A program made the position numbers and the translations under genes. Shown here in pieces: positions 17,191 to 26,346 of a stretch of 64,000 bases of DNA (positions within the stretch are counted from its first letter, which is position 1; each line of letters opens with the position of its first letter). Location of the stretch: assembly GCF_002160515.1 (NCBI RefSeq), contig NZ_NFKS01000006.1:61011-125010 (forward strand). The letters run 5' to 3'. The notes under the pieces were generated by a model. That model saw nothing but the letters and a program-made list of their open reading frames with translations. It was not told the DNA's origin and searched no databases. Origin of the DNA: Anaeromassilibacillus sp. An172 (lineage in GTDB: Bacteria > Bacillota > Clostridia > Oscillospirales > Acutalibacteraceae).

Positions 17191-18168
17191 TTGATAGAAG
17201 TGTCAAAATTGTCCAAGGCGTACGGAAAGCTTAACGCCATACAGGACATAAGCTTCACCGTGGACGAAGGCGAAATACTGGGACTTTTGGGTCCTAACGG
17301 CGCCGGAAAATCCACAACAATGAATATTATTACAGGTTATCTTGGGAAAACCTCGGGAAAGGTTACAATAGACGGTATTGAAGTTTCCGAAAAGCCTAAG
17401 GAGGCAAAAAAGAAGGTGGGTTACCTTCCGGAAATTCCACCGCTCTATACGGATATGACCGTTGAGAAATTTTTGGGCTTTGTCTTTGATTTGAAAGGCA
17501 TAGAGCTTCCAAAAAAGGAACACATTGCTGAGATTATGAAAACCGCAGGCATCTCAAATGTTTCCGGCAGAATAATAAAGAACCTTTCCAAAGGTTACAA
17601 ACAGCGTGTGGGATTTGCTCAGGCATTGCTGGGATATCCGCCTGTTTTGGTTTTGGACGAGCCTACAGTTGGACTTGACCCAAATCAGATAATTGAATTC
17701 AGAAAGCTCATAAAAAGTCTGGGAAAGAAGCACACAATTATTTTTTCATCCCATATTCTTTCTGAGGTTTCTGAAATCTGCGACAGAATAGTTGTTATTT
17801 CGCAGGGAAAGGTTGTCACCGACGAGAAAACCTCAGACCTTGCTCAGAAGTTCTCAGGTGCGCCTAAGATTGTTGTTGATATTCAGGGCCCAAGCGCAGA
17901 GGTTTGTCAGGCTTTAAGAGAAATAGAGGGCGTTTTGAAAACAGAGCTTATCTCCGAGGAAAACGGAGAGGTTAAGATAAGAATTACCCATAAGTCAAAT
18001 ATAGATATCCGTCAAAACATATTTACTGTTATGGCGGCTAAGAATTATCCGATTTTGGAAATGGGCAAAGTAGAGCTTAGTTTGGAAGAGCTTTATCTCC
18101 AGCTTACCGCTTCTTCCGAAAATTCTCAGAACAACACAGAAAAAACGGGAAAGAGAGGTAAGAAATAA
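17191..18168 (+). CDS. ABC transporter ATP-binding protein, GldA-like
   Basis: A 325-residue ATPase with Walker A GPNGAGKST near residue 33, signature LSKGYKQR (a common variant of LSGGQ), Walker B VLVLDEPTVGLDP and the H-loop IFSSH. A C-terminal extension of about 90 residues is of the type found in GldA/CcmA-like exporters. It starts at a TTG preceded by AGGAGTG. Its stop overlaps the start of the permease by one base. Together with the next two genes it forms a three-gene set similar to gldA-gldF-gldG, whose substrate is unknown outside the gliding bacteria. Confidence 0.88.
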   Translation: MIEVSKLSKAYGKLNAIQDISFTVDEGEILGLLGPNGAGKSTTMNIITGYLGKTSGKVTIDGIEVSEKPKEAKKKVGYLPEIPPLYTDMTVEKFLGFVFDLKGIELPKKEHIAEIMKTAGISNVSGRIIKNLSKGYKQRVGFAQALLGYPPVLVLDEPTVGLDPNQIIEFRKLIKSLGKKHTIIFSSHILSEVSEICDRIVVISQGKVVTDEKTSDLAQKFSGAPKIVVDIQGPSAEVCQALREIEGVLKTELISEENGEVKIRITHKSNIDIRQNIFTVMAAKNYPILEMGKVELSLEELYLQLTASSENSQNNTEKTGKRGKK

Positions 18169-18872
18169 TGGCTGCTGTACTTAAAAGAGAGCTTGGCTCT
18201 TATTTTCGTTCCCCAATCGGATATACAATAATAGCGATTTTTTATTTCTTTGCAAATATATTCTTTAACATGTATTGCCTGAGCTATAATTCCGGCAATA
18301 TGAGCTCAGTGTTTAAGAATACATTTTTGATTGTACTTTTTATAATCCCTATAATCACAATGAAAACATTCAGCGAGGACAAAAAGCTGGGAACAGATAA
18401 ACTGCTTTTGACTTCTCCTGTGTCAACCGGACGAATTGTTTTCGGAAAATATTTAAGCGCAATGATTATTTATGTAATCTGCCTTTTGATTTTTGTGGTT
18501 CACGGACTTATCATTGAATACTTTTCTACAGCTCAGTGGTCTGTAATTTTGTGTACGGTTTTGGGACTTGCCCTTATGGGTTCTGCAATAATATCCATAG
18601 GTCTTTTCATTTCCTCACTTACAGAAAGCCAGGTTATAGCCTGTGTGGGAACTCTGGGCGTTGGATTTTTCCTTTACATAATGGACGTGCTTGCAAATTT
18701 GGCAAATAATGCTATTGTATCCTATGTTGTAGGCGTGTTCACCTTTATTCAGCGTTTTTCAAACTTTACTTTGGGTATATTCAACCCTGCCGATGTTTTG
18801 TATTTCCTCAGTGTAACATGTTTGTTCCTCTGGTTTACAATGAAGTCTTTCGGCAAAAACAGCAGAAGTTAA
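18168..18872 (+). CDS. ABC-2 type permease, GldF-like
   Basis: A 234-residue membrane protein with six hydrophobic segments. The conserved FSEDKKLGTDKLLLTSPVS loop is typical of the ABC-2 permease that partners GldA-like ATPases. It sits between the ATPase (one-base overlap) and the GldG-like protein (13-base gap). No second permease is encoded in the operon, so the transporter may act as a homodimer. Confidence 0.86.
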   Translation: MAAVLKRELGSYFRSPIGYTIIAIFYFFANIFFNMYCLSYNSGNMSSVFKNTFLIVLFIIPIITMKTFSEDKKLGTDKLLLTSPVSTGRIVFGKYLSAMIIYVICLLIFVVHGLIIEYFSTAQWSVILCTVLGLALMGSAIISIGLFISSLTESQVIACVGTLGVGFFLYIMDVLANLANNAIVSYVVGVFTFIQRFSNFTLGIFNPADVLYFLSVTCLFLWFTMKSFGKNSRS

Positions 18873-18885
18873 GGAGGCGTGAACA

Positions 18886-20307
18886 GTGAAAAAGAAAAAA
18901 TTATCTTCAGTAATTTTTACGCTCCTGCTTATTGTTGTTTTAATAGGCGTAAATATCGGAGCGTCAGCCTTGGTTGATAAGTATCCGTCACTTCAGGTGG
19001 ATTTCACCGTAGGTAAAAACTTTGAGCTTTCCTCAGAGATGGAGGAATACCTTGATACAGTTGAAACAGATGTAAAGTTTACTGTATTGATGACAGAGGA
19101 AGCCTTTGAAAACAGCGGCTCCTATTACATGCAGATAAACACTCTTCTCAAGAAGATGGCTCTTTACAACGAACATATCACAGTGGAATATGTTGACTTG
19201 AACAACACTCCTACCTTTTCCGAGAACTACGACAAGATAAACTGGGATGATACAACAGAATATCTCATGCTTGTTGAAAGCGGCGAAAATTATCTTATTT
19301 TGGATATGGACGATGTTTTTGAATCAGGCGTTGACTATTCAACATTGTCAAAATACATCACCGCTTCAAAGTTTGAGCAGGCAGCAGCAACCGCAATATT
19401 CAATGTGACAACCACTGAAAAGCCAAAGGTTGTGTTCCTCAAGGACGTAGGTGAGGGTGATTACAGCGGCCTCTCAACACTTTTGCAAAACAACGCATTT
19501 GAGGTTGAGGAAATAAACCTTACCACAACTGAAATTCCTGAGGATGCAGATTTTGTTGTGCTGTTTGCTCCTTCAGTTGACCTTACCGATGCGGCAAAGG
19601 ACAGACTTTACACATATCTTGACGATGGCAGACAGGACGGCGCAAACTTTATCTACATGCCAAGCTATGAAGAGGTTGACTGTCCGAATATCGACAGTAT
19701 TCTTGAACACTACAGCCTTTCTATAGGTTCAGGAATTGTTTTTGAAACAGATTCATCATATCTTATATCCTCAGAAAGTCTGTACCTTACTTTGGTTGAC
19801 TACAACGGCAAAATTTTCATGGATGGACTTGCAAACGACAATGTTCCTGTAATCTTCCCTTATGCAAGACCTGTTGAAATAATCGAAGAGTCAGAGAGCG
19901 TACAGGGAATGCTTTATTCCTCAACAAGCGCAGGAATTTACCCGTTTGACGCCAGCGAGGACTTTAACTACGAGGATGTTCTCACAGAAGAGGAAATCCC
20001 TGTAGCGGTTATCAGCAGTTTGGAAAATTCAAACACAATAGTTTTCGGTTCCTGCGACGCTTTTGCAGAGGCACTCCTCAACAACGGAAGCTACAACAAC
20101 GGCCCTTACTTTGTAAACGTGTTTAACACTCTGGCTGAAAAATCTTCACCTGATATTGTTATTGAGAGCAAGTCTTTCAGCGCATACGGTTTGGGACTTA
20201 CAAGCTATTCACAGGTTGAAGTTCTTTCATTTATTCTCAGATTTGTGGCTCCTGCATTGATATTGGTTGCCGGTATCGTTGTGTTTATCAGAAGGAGAAA
20301 CAAATAA
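18886..20307 (+). CDS. GldG-like ABC transporter auxiliary protein
   Basis: A 473-residue protein with an N-terminal membrane helix (about residues 7-28), a long extracytoplasmic region and a C-terminal helix (about 445-465) ending in RRRNK. The extracellular part matches the GldG or ABC-auxiliary family, with an IFxxG-like segment (TEKPKVVFLKDVGEGDYSGL) and FVVLFAPSVDLTD. It starts at GTG after AAGGAGG. The DUF4340 protein that often follows this gene is missing here. Confidence 0.8.
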   Translation: MKKKKLSSVIFTLLLIVVLIGVNIGASALVDKYPSLQVDFTVGKNFELSSEMEEYLDTVETDVKFTVLMTEEAFENSGSYYMQINTLLKKMALYNEHITVEYVDLNNTPTFSENYDKINWDDTTEYLMLVESGENYLILDMDDVFESGVDYSTLSKYITASKFEQAAATAIFNVTTTEKPKVVFLKDVGEGDYSGLSTLLQNNAFEVEEINLTTTEIPEDADFVVLFAPSVDLTDAAKDRLYTYLDDGRQDGANFIYMPSYEEVDCPNIDSILEHYSLSIGSGIVFETDSSYLISSESLYLTLVDYNGKIFMDGLANDNVPVIFPYARPVEIIEESESVQGMLYSSTSAGIYPFDASEDFNYEDVLTEEEIPVAVISSLENSNTIVFGSCDAFAEALLNNGSYNNGPYFVNVFNTLAEKSSPDIVIESKSFSAYGLGLTSYSQVEVLSFILRFVAPALILVAGIVVFIRRRNK

Positions 20308-20331
20308 TCTTTTTAACGTGAGGCGGTTTAA

Positions 20332-20793
20332 ATGAGCGATAAGGGTAAATTGGCAAGAGAAAATTTTAACAGCGGATGTAACTGCGCTCAGTCTGTGGCG
20401 GTAACTTTCTGCGAGGAATGTGGGTTTGACCGTGAAACCATGATGAAGCTTTCCTGCTCTTTCGGTGCGGGAATGGGCAGACTCCGTGAGGTTTGCGGAG
20501 CGGTCAGCGGTATGCTTTTGGTTGCGGGAATGCTTTATGCTTCCGATGACCCGACAGATGACGACGCAAAAGCCCAGCATTACGAGAGGGTTCAGGAACT
20601 GGCTTTTAAGTTTAAAGAAAAGCACGGAACTTTTATCTGCCGTGAGCTTCTTGGTCTTGACATTGACGGAGCCGACGACCCAACACCCTCCAAGCGCACA
20701 GAAGAATATTATCAGACACGCCCCTGCGGAGATTTCATAGAGGAAGGCGCAAATATTCTTATGGATTATATAAATAAACATCCTTATAAATAA
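20332..20793 (+). CDS. C_GCAxxG_C_C family protein
   Basis: A 153-residue, cysteine-rich protein of the C_GCAxxG_C_C family, thought to be redox-active or metal-binding but without a proven function. The hallmark cysteines are in SGCNCAQSV (near residue 15), the CGAVSGMLL segment (near 57) and two later single cysteines (TFICRELL, RPCGDF). It starts after GAGGCGG and is probably the last gene of the ABC operon, only 24 bases after it. An electron carrier role would fit an Rnf-using anaerobe, but that is inference. Confidence 0.85.
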   Translation: MSDKGKLARENFNSGCNCAQSVAVTFCEECGFDRETMMKLSCSFGAGMGRLREVCGAVSGMLLVAGMLYASDDPTDDDAKAQHYERVQELAFKFKEKHGTFICRELLGLDIDGADDPTPSKRTEEYYQTRPCGDFIEEGANILMDYINKHPYK

Positions 20794-20800
20794 AACAAAA

Positions 20801-20842
20801 ACGGGAATTGCACAGTGAAAATGCAATTCCCGTTTCTTTTTT
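20801..20842. terminator. Bidirectional terminator between convergent genes
   Basis: A 12-bp perfect stem (20801-20812 with 20822-20833) flanked by A-rich and T-rich tracts; it serves the C_GCAxxG gene and degV. Confidence 0.88.
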
Positions 20843-20844
20843 AA

Positions 20845-21690
20845 TTATTTTCTGATAAACAAAATACCCAAAGTATTTGGACCGCAGTGGGTTGTTATGG
20901 TACAGCCGGCTGTGGTTTCAAGAAACTCCCCGAAATCAGGGCATATCTCTCTAACTTTTTCCTCAACAGCTTTTATAACCGCAGGGTCACATTTTGTGTG
21001 GGTTATAAATATCCTTGTTTTGTCTATGTCATCTCTTCCGGTAAGTCTTTCGGTCACATAATCAATAATAACCTTTTCAAACTTTCCTCTGTATTTTTTG
21101 CCCACATCCATTTTGCCGTCTATAACCTCTATGCAGGGTTTAAGTCTTAAAAGATTTGCGCCCAAAGCGGAAACGGCAGAGCATCTTCCGCCCTTGTAGA
21201 GATAATTAAGACTGTCTATAACAAAGCTTGCCTCTACCTTTTTTGCAAGCTTTGTGCAGTGCTCGAAAATTTCCTTTGCATCGTGTCCCTTTTGAGCCAT
21301 CTCAGCGCCGTGAAGCACCAAAAGTCCCTGACCGGTGGAAAGATTTCTTGAATCCACAACAAACACGTTGTTAAAATTCTGTGCCGCAATGCAGGCGTTT
21401 TGATATGTGCTGGAAAACTCACTGCTTATTGTAAAATGTACAATGCTGTATCCATGGTCATGCCAGTACTTAAAAACCTCGGCGTAGTCTGCAACATTTA
21501 CTGCGCTGGTGGTGGGGAGCTTTCCCGTATTTGCCACATAATCATAAATGTCGTCCGGAGTAATGTCTATTCCGTCCTTGCCGCTTTTCCCGTTCATAGT
21601 TACAAAAAGAGGGGTTACGGCTATGTCGTACTTTTTCAGAAGCTCCGGTGAAAGGTCACAGGTGCTGTCGGAAATGATTTTTACATTCAT
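20845..21690 (-). CDS. DegV family fatty-acid-binding protein
   Basis: A 281-residue DegV-type protein. Family members bind a fatty acid and feed it to the FakA kinase. Conserved pieces are SDSTCDL at the N-terminus, VTPLFV, TSAVNVADY, HFTISSEFSSTYQNA, VVDSRNLSTGQG and HCGPNTLG at the C-terminus. The start is the ATG at 21690, nine bases after GGAGG. It is a single gene with no fakA neighbour. Confidence 0.93.
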   Translation of the reverse strand: MNVKIISDSTCDLSPELLKKYDIAVTPLFVTMNGKSGKDGIDITPDDIYDYVANTGKLPTTSAVNVADYAEVFKYWHDHGYSIVHFTISSEFSSTYQNACIAAQNFNNVFVVDSRNLSTGQGLLVLHGAEMAQKGHDAKEIFEHCTKLAKKVEASFVIDSLNYLYKGGRCSAVSALGANLLRLKPCIEVIDGKMDVGKKYRGKFEKVIIDYVTERLTGRDDIDKTRIFITHTKCDPAVIKAVEEKVREICPDFGEFLETTAGCTITTHCGPNTLGILFIRK

Positions 21691-21767
21691 CAAATTTTAC
21701 CTCCCATGTGAAAACTTTCTTTCAATCCCGCAAGAACAATTATATTATAACTCTTTAACTTTAGTTA

Positions 21768-23102
21768 TTACAAGGGATTTTTGGACATTTTTCTTTGTAT
21801 AAAATAATAAGACAAAATACCCGTTATATCGGCTAAAATCCAGCCTATTGGAACTGACCACCATATGCCGAAAACTCCGATTTGAGGAATTGCGGAAAGT
21901 CCATAGGCGAGAACTACACGGCTTCCCAGTGAAATCACGGTGAGAACCACTGACATTCCCGGCTTTCCTATTGCACGGAAAAGTCCGTACAGCAGGAACA
22001 AAACGCCTATTCCTATATAGAAAGCGCCCTCAATCCTCAGATAATCAACGCCGCAGGAGATTATATCGATTTCAGAATAGTCGATAAACAATCCCATAAG
22101 CTGAGGTGCAAAGATAAATATGCAAAGTGAAACAATGATACAGAAAACAGTAACGGAAATCAAGGCGGTTTTTATACCGCTTTTTATTCTGTCGTTTTTC
22201 TTTGCGCCGTAGTTTTGGGCTATAAATGTGGAAAATGCGTTTCCGAAGTCCTGAACAGGCATGTATGCAAAGGCGTCGATTTTCACTGCGGCGGCAAAAG
22301 CTGCCATAACCACACTTCCGAAGCTATTTACAAGACCTTGAACCATAAGTATTCCGAAATTCATAACCGACTGCTGAACGCAGGTTAAAAATGAAAATCC
22401 GGCAACCTCTTTTATGCTGCCAAAGGTAAAAGAAAACTTTTTTCTAAGGAAAGGATATTTCAAAAGGGCGTAAACTCCTATTCCTATTCCTGAAACATAC
22501 TGGGCAATAACTGTAGCCCAGGCGGCTCCGGCAACGCCAAACTTGAAAACCGCCACAAAAAGCAGGTCAAGTCCGATATTTAAAACTGCGGAAATTCCCA
22601 GATAAATAAGCGGAACCACGGAATTTCCCACGGAACGCAAAAGACAGGAAAAGAAATTATACAGGAAAGTGGCGGCAATGCCCCAGAATATGACCACCAG
22701 ATATTCCCTCATCAAAGCTATGGTATCGGACGGAACCTGTAGAAAAATAAGAATTTCGTCGATAAAAAGAAAAACCAATGCGTTTAAAACAACCGTTACA
22801 ACAGCGATTAAGAAAAAAGCTCCGTGAACGCTGTTTTGAAAACCTTTTTCGTCACGCTGTCCGAATTTTATTGAAAACAAAGCGCCGCTTCCCATGCAAA
22901 GACCCAGCAAAACCGAGGTTATAAACGTCATAAGAGTAAAGGAGGAACCGACCGCCCCGAGAGCGTTGGAGCCTAAAACTCGTCCGACAATAAGTGTGTC
23001 GGCTATATTGTAGCACTGCTGTAAAAGATTGCCCAAAATCATAGGCAGAGCGAAAAGAAACATGGTTTTCAGCACAGGGCCTTTTGTAAGGTCTTTTTCC
23101 AT
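21768..23102 (-). CDS. MATE family efflux transporter
   Basis: A 444-residue protein with about twelve hydrophobic segments. The N-terminal motif NLLQQCYNIADTLIVGR and the mid-protein FGNAFSTFIAQNYGA mark the MATE family of Na+- or H+-coupled drug and metabolite exporters. Gene-internal duplication typical of MATE is visible. The start follows GGGAG. It is divergent from the fusion gene at 23364. Substrate unknown. Confidence 0.93.
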   Translation of the reverse strand: MEKDLTKGPVLKTMFLFALPMILGNLLQQCYNIADTLIVGRVLGSNALGAVGSSFTLMTFITSVLLGLCMGSGALFSIKFGQRDEKGFQNSVHGAFFLIAVVTVVLNALVFLFIDEILIFLQVPSDTIALMREYLVVIFWGIAATFLYNFFSCLLRSVGNSVVPLIYLGISAVLNIGLDLLFVAVFKFGVAGAAWATVIAQYVSGIGIGVYALLKYPFLRKKFSFTFGSIKEVAGFSFLTCVQQSVMNFGILMVQGLVNSFGSVVMAAFAAAVKIDAFAYMPVQDFGNAFSTFIAQNYGAKKNDRIKSGIKTALISVTVFCIIVSLCIFIFAPQLMGLFIDYSEIDIISCGVDYLRIEGAFYIGIGVLFLLYGLFRAIGKPGMSVVLTVISLGSRVVLAYGLSAIPQIGVFGIWWSVPIGWILADITGILSYYFIQRKMSKNPL

Positions 23103-23206
23103 ACAAACACTCCCAAATCCATTTTATTACAAAATATTATAACAAGCTGTTAAAAGACTGTCAATTTGTGGTTTTAGTTTTAATCTAACATAATGCACAA
23201 AAACTA

Positions 23207-23235
23207 TTGACAAAAATTTGCTAAATTGATATTAT
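23207..23235 (+). promoter_or_regulatory. Promoter of the isomerase-acyl-CoA synthetase gene
   Basis: TTGACA (23207-23212), a 17-base spacer and TATTAT (23230-23235). This leaves a leader of about 120 bases. The leader can form two hairpins: AACGTTCTT with AAGACGTT near 23267-23288, and AATATAAAA with TTTTATATT near 23290-23315. Confidence 0.65.
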
Positions 23236-23363
23236 ATGTGTATAATGGGAAATTTTCGTAAGGTAAAACGTTCTTGCTTTAAGACGTTACAATATAAAAT
23301 TTCTTTGTTTTATATTTTGGAAAAATAAAATAGGGATAAAAAATTATGAAAGGGTAGTTGTTT

Positions 23364-25895
23364 ATGAAGCTTGCATTTTCCACAGTTGGATGTCCTGACT
23401 ATAACTGGACTGAAATATATTCAATGGCAAAAGACTTGGGCTTTCAGGGTATTGAAATGAGAGTTACCGGGGGAGAATATTTTTCTCTTCATGCCCGCCC
23501 TTTTAAGGCTGAAAATATTGAAAGCACTTTAAGCGATTTGAAGAAAAGACATCTTGAAATACCCTGTCTTTCTTCAAACTGCAGTTTGAAATATAAAGAA
23601 AAAACCGAAGAAAACATAATGAAGCTTATGGAGTACATAGAGCTTGCCTACAAGCTGGGAACTCCATACATAAGAATACTCGCCGACGAGCACGCAAAAG
23701 AAGAGGGAGAAGTGGACGACAACCATGTAATTGAAGTCCTCAAAAAGCTTATGCCGTTTGCAGAGGTTAAAAACGTAACTCTCCTTGTGGAAACAAACGG
23801 AGTTTACGCAGACACCTCAAGACTTAAAAATCTTTTGGACAGTGTTCCCAGCGACAATATAGGTGCTCTCTGGGATATCCACCACCCATACCGTTTTAAA
23901 AATGAACAGCCAGAGGAAACCATAAGAAATCTGGGCGCATATGTAAAATATGTACATGTTAAGGACTCCGTTATGGACGGGGACAAGGTTTCCTATCGTC
24001 TTATGGGCGAGGGCGATATTCCATTTGAAAAAGCTTGGAAGTCCCTTGAGTCAATAAACTATGAGGGTTATATTTCCTTTGAGTGGGTTAGAAACTATGC
24101 TCCGGATTTGGAAAACGCCGGCGTTGTGTTCCCTCATTTCATCCACTACATGAGCCAGTATATCTCCCAGGCAGAGCTTACCGGCAGACTTTACGACAAC
24201 GCAAGAAAAACAGGTAAATACGTATGGCCAAAGGAACACCTTATCGACCTTACATTCCCTCAGGTGCTTGACAGAATGGCTGAGGAATTCCCTGACCAGC
24301 AGGCCTTTAAATATTACGAGCTGGACTATGACAGAACCTACAGCCAGTTCCGTGACGATGTTGACACCTTTGCCCGTTCACTTATCGCTCTGGGCGTAAA
24401 GCCGGGCGACCATGTTGCAATCTGGGCTACAAATATCCCACAGTGGTACATTACCTTCTGGGCAACCACAAAAATAGGCGCAGTTTTGGTTACTGTAAAC
24501 ACCGCCTATAAAATCCACGAGGCAGAATTTTTGCTCCGTCAGTCCGATACCCACACCCTTGTTATGATCGACGGCTACAAGGATTCCAATTATTCTGAGA
24601 TTATCGGCGAGCTTTGCCCCGAGCTTAAAACAGCCAACAAATACAGACCTCTCTTTATGAAGCGTCTGCCGTTCCTGAGAAATATTATCACCTGCGGCTT
24701 TGAAAAAGAGGGCTGCTACACCTGGGAAGAAGCCATAGAGCTTTCAAACCATGTGCCTATTGAAGAGGTTTACCGCCGTGCTTCCGCAGTTGACAAGGAC
24801 GACGTATGCAACATGCAGTACACCTCCGGTACAACAGGTTTCCCTAAGGGCGTAATGCTCACCCACTATAATGTTGTAAACAACGGAAAGGCAATAGGCG
24901 ACTGCATGGACTTGTCCACCGCCGACCGTCTTATGATACAGGTTCCTATGTTCCACTGCTTCGGAATGGTTCTCGCCATGACCGCATCCATGACCCACGG
25001 AACCACAATGTGTCCGATAACTGCATTTTCACCGAGAAAGGGACTTGCCTGCATAACTCAGGAGAAAATCACCGCATTCCACGGTGTTCCCACCATGTTT
25101 ATCGCCATGCTGGGACATCCTGACTTTGAGAAAACAGACTTCTCTCATATGCGCACAGGAATTATGGCAGGAAGCCCATGTCCGATAAAGGTTATGGAGG
25201 ACGTTATAAACAAAATGCACATGAATGAAATCTGCATAACCTACGGACAGACGGAAGCTTCCCCAGCCTGCACCATGAGTAAAACTACAGACACCATAGA
25301 AACAAGAGTTGCCACAGTAGGCGGAAACATATTCGGCGTTGAATGTAAAATTGTTGACCCTGAAACAGGCGAGGACTTGCCTGTAAATGTGGACGGCGAG
25401 TTTGTTGCCCGTGGCTACAACATAATGAAAGGCTACTACAAAATGCCGGAAGCCACAGCTGCGGCAATCGACAAGGACGGATGGCTCCACACCGGCGACA
25501 TGGCACGCATGGACGAAAACGGCAACTACAAAATAACCGGACGAATCAAAGACATGATTATCCGTGGAGGAGAGAACATCTATCCAAAGGAGATAGAGGA
25601 CTTCATATACACACATCCAAAGGTTAAAGACGTACAGGTAATCGGAGTTCCTGACAAGGATTACGGCGAGGAAATCATGGCATGCGTTATCCTCAAAGAG
25701 GGCGAAACCTCCACAGAGGAAGAGATAAAAGAGTACGTTGCCTCCCACATGGCAAAGCACAAAACACCACGTTATGTTGACTTTGTTGACTCCTTTATGA
25801 TGAACGCCGCAGGAAAAATCCTGAAATACAAAATGCGTGAGGAAGCTGTCAAGAAATTAGGACTCCAGCAAGCCGCCTCCATCGAAACCGCATAA
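23364..25895 (+). CDS. Sugar-phosphate isomerase TIM barrel fused to acyl-CoA synthetase
   Basis: An 843-residue protein with two enzymes in one chain. Residues 1 to about 275 form an AP-endonuclease-2/xylose-isomerase-like TIM barrel, with the likely metal ligands in LVETNG (near 143), WDIHHPYRF (near 170), YVHVKD and ISFEW. Residues about 290-835 form an ANL adenylating domain: YTSGTTGFPKG (near 485), YGQTE, WLHTGDMA, GRIKDMIIRGGENIYP and the C-terminal lysine in NAAGKILK. The second part resembles medium-chain acyl-CoA ligases; its acid is unknown. There is no frameshift or internal start that would explain two separate genes. The start at ATG 23364 follows AAAGGG. A repeat array starts 21 bases after the stop. 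Confidence 0.9.
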   Translation: MKLAFSTVGCPDYNWTEIYSMAKDLGFQGIEMRVTGGEYFSLHARPFKAENIESTLSDLKKRHLEIPCLSSNCSLKYKEKTEENIMKLMEYIELAYKLGTPYIRILADEHAKEEGEVDDNHVIEVLKKLMPFAEVKNVTLLVETNGVYADTSRLKNLLDSVPSDNIGALWDIHHPYRFKNEQPEETIRNLGAYVKYVHVKDSVMDGDKVSYRLMGEGDIPFEKAWKSLESINYEGYISFEWVRNYAPDLENAGVVFPHFIHYMSQYISQAELTGRLYDNARKTGKYVWPKEHLIDLTFPQVLDRMAEEFPDQQAFKYYELDYDRTYSQFRDDVDTFARSLIALGVKPGDHVAIWATNIPQWYITFWATTKIGAVLVTVNTAYKIHEAEFLLRQSDTHTLVMIDGYKDSNYSEIIGELCPELKTANKYRPLFMKRLPFLRNIITCGFEKEGCYTWEEAIELSNHVPIEEVYRRASAVDKDDVCNMQYTSGTTGFPKGVMLTHYNVVNNGKAIGDCMDLSTADRLMIQVPMFHCFGMVLAMTASMTHGTTMCPITAFSPRKGLACITQEKITAFHGVPTMFIAMLGHPDFEKTDFSHMRTGIMAGSPCPIKVMEDVINKMHMNEICITYGQTEASPACTMSKTTDTIETRVATVGGNIFGVECKIVDPETGEDLPVNVDGEFVARGYNIMKGYYKMPEATAAAIDKDGWLHTGDMARMDENGNYKITGRIKDMIIRGGENIYPKEIEDFIYTHPKVKDVQVIGVPDKDYGEEIMACVILKEGETSTEEEIKEYVASHMAKHKTPRYVDFVDSFMMNAAGKILKYKMREEAVKKLGLQQAASIETA

Positions 25896-25915
25896 TTTAT
25901 ATCCGTTTTTTATAT

Positions 25916-26280
25916 CCGCCTTGCAAGGGTTTAGCTTGGAAATAAACTTCGTTACAAGGCGGGCGAGACGTTTTGTTAAGTGACTTAGAGTGGTTCGCTC
26001 TCATTTAAGCTTTCTATTTCCGACCTGCATAGTTTTCATCTAATCCTTATGTTCTGCACAGGTCAGGCGAGTTTTTTGTTTCCGCCTTGCAGGGGTTTAG
26101 CTTGGAAATAGACTTCGTTACAAGGCGGGCGAGACGTTTTGTTCAGCGACTTGGAGTGGCTCGCTCTAATTTGGGTTTTTGTTTCAGCCTTGCAAGGGTT
26201 TAGTTTGGAAATAAACTTCGTTATAAGGTGGGCGAGACGTTTTGTTCAGAGACTTAGAGTGGTTCGCCTACATTTAAGTT
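25916..26280 (-). repeat. Hairpin-array repeat, region D (four units)
   Basis: Four hairpins in minus orientation. They pair 25916-25923 (CCGCCTTG) with 25955-25962; 26020-26027 (CCGACCTG) with 26059-26067 (one inserted A); 26082-26089 (CCGCCTTG) with 26121-26128; and 26185-26192 with 26224-26231 (imperfect, with wobble pairs and one mismatch). Three are followed by the GGGCGAGACGTTTTGTT box and the GACTTAGAGTGG-type spacer; the second has lost its spacer, so two hairpins abut. The array lies between the stop of the fusion gene and a terminator. Confidence 0.85.
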
Positions 26281-26309
26281 TTTTTAAATTTTAATACATA
26301 AAAATTATG

Positions 26310-26346
26310 ACCGTGGTTCACAGGTATACCGAACCACGGTCTATTT
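26310..26346. terminator. Bidirectional terminator with the same stem as 2971-3000
   Basis: Stem ACCGTGGTTC (26310-26319) with GAACCACGGT (26331-26340), followed by CTATTTTT on the plus strand and by AT-rich sequence on the minus strand, where it starts just after the stop of the 26347 gene. The loop differs from the copy at 2971. Confidence 0.85.

Noticed and set aside
25029..25760. Minus-strand frame opposite the acyl-CoA synthetase domain
   Set aside because: Shadow of a conserved coding region; its composition is unlike the real proteins of the window.
25916..26280. CRISPR-like appearance of the repeat array
   Set aside because: Units are few, irregular in length, have different stems and conserved spacers, and no cas gene is near. 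In a CRISPR array the repeats are constant and the spacers vary.
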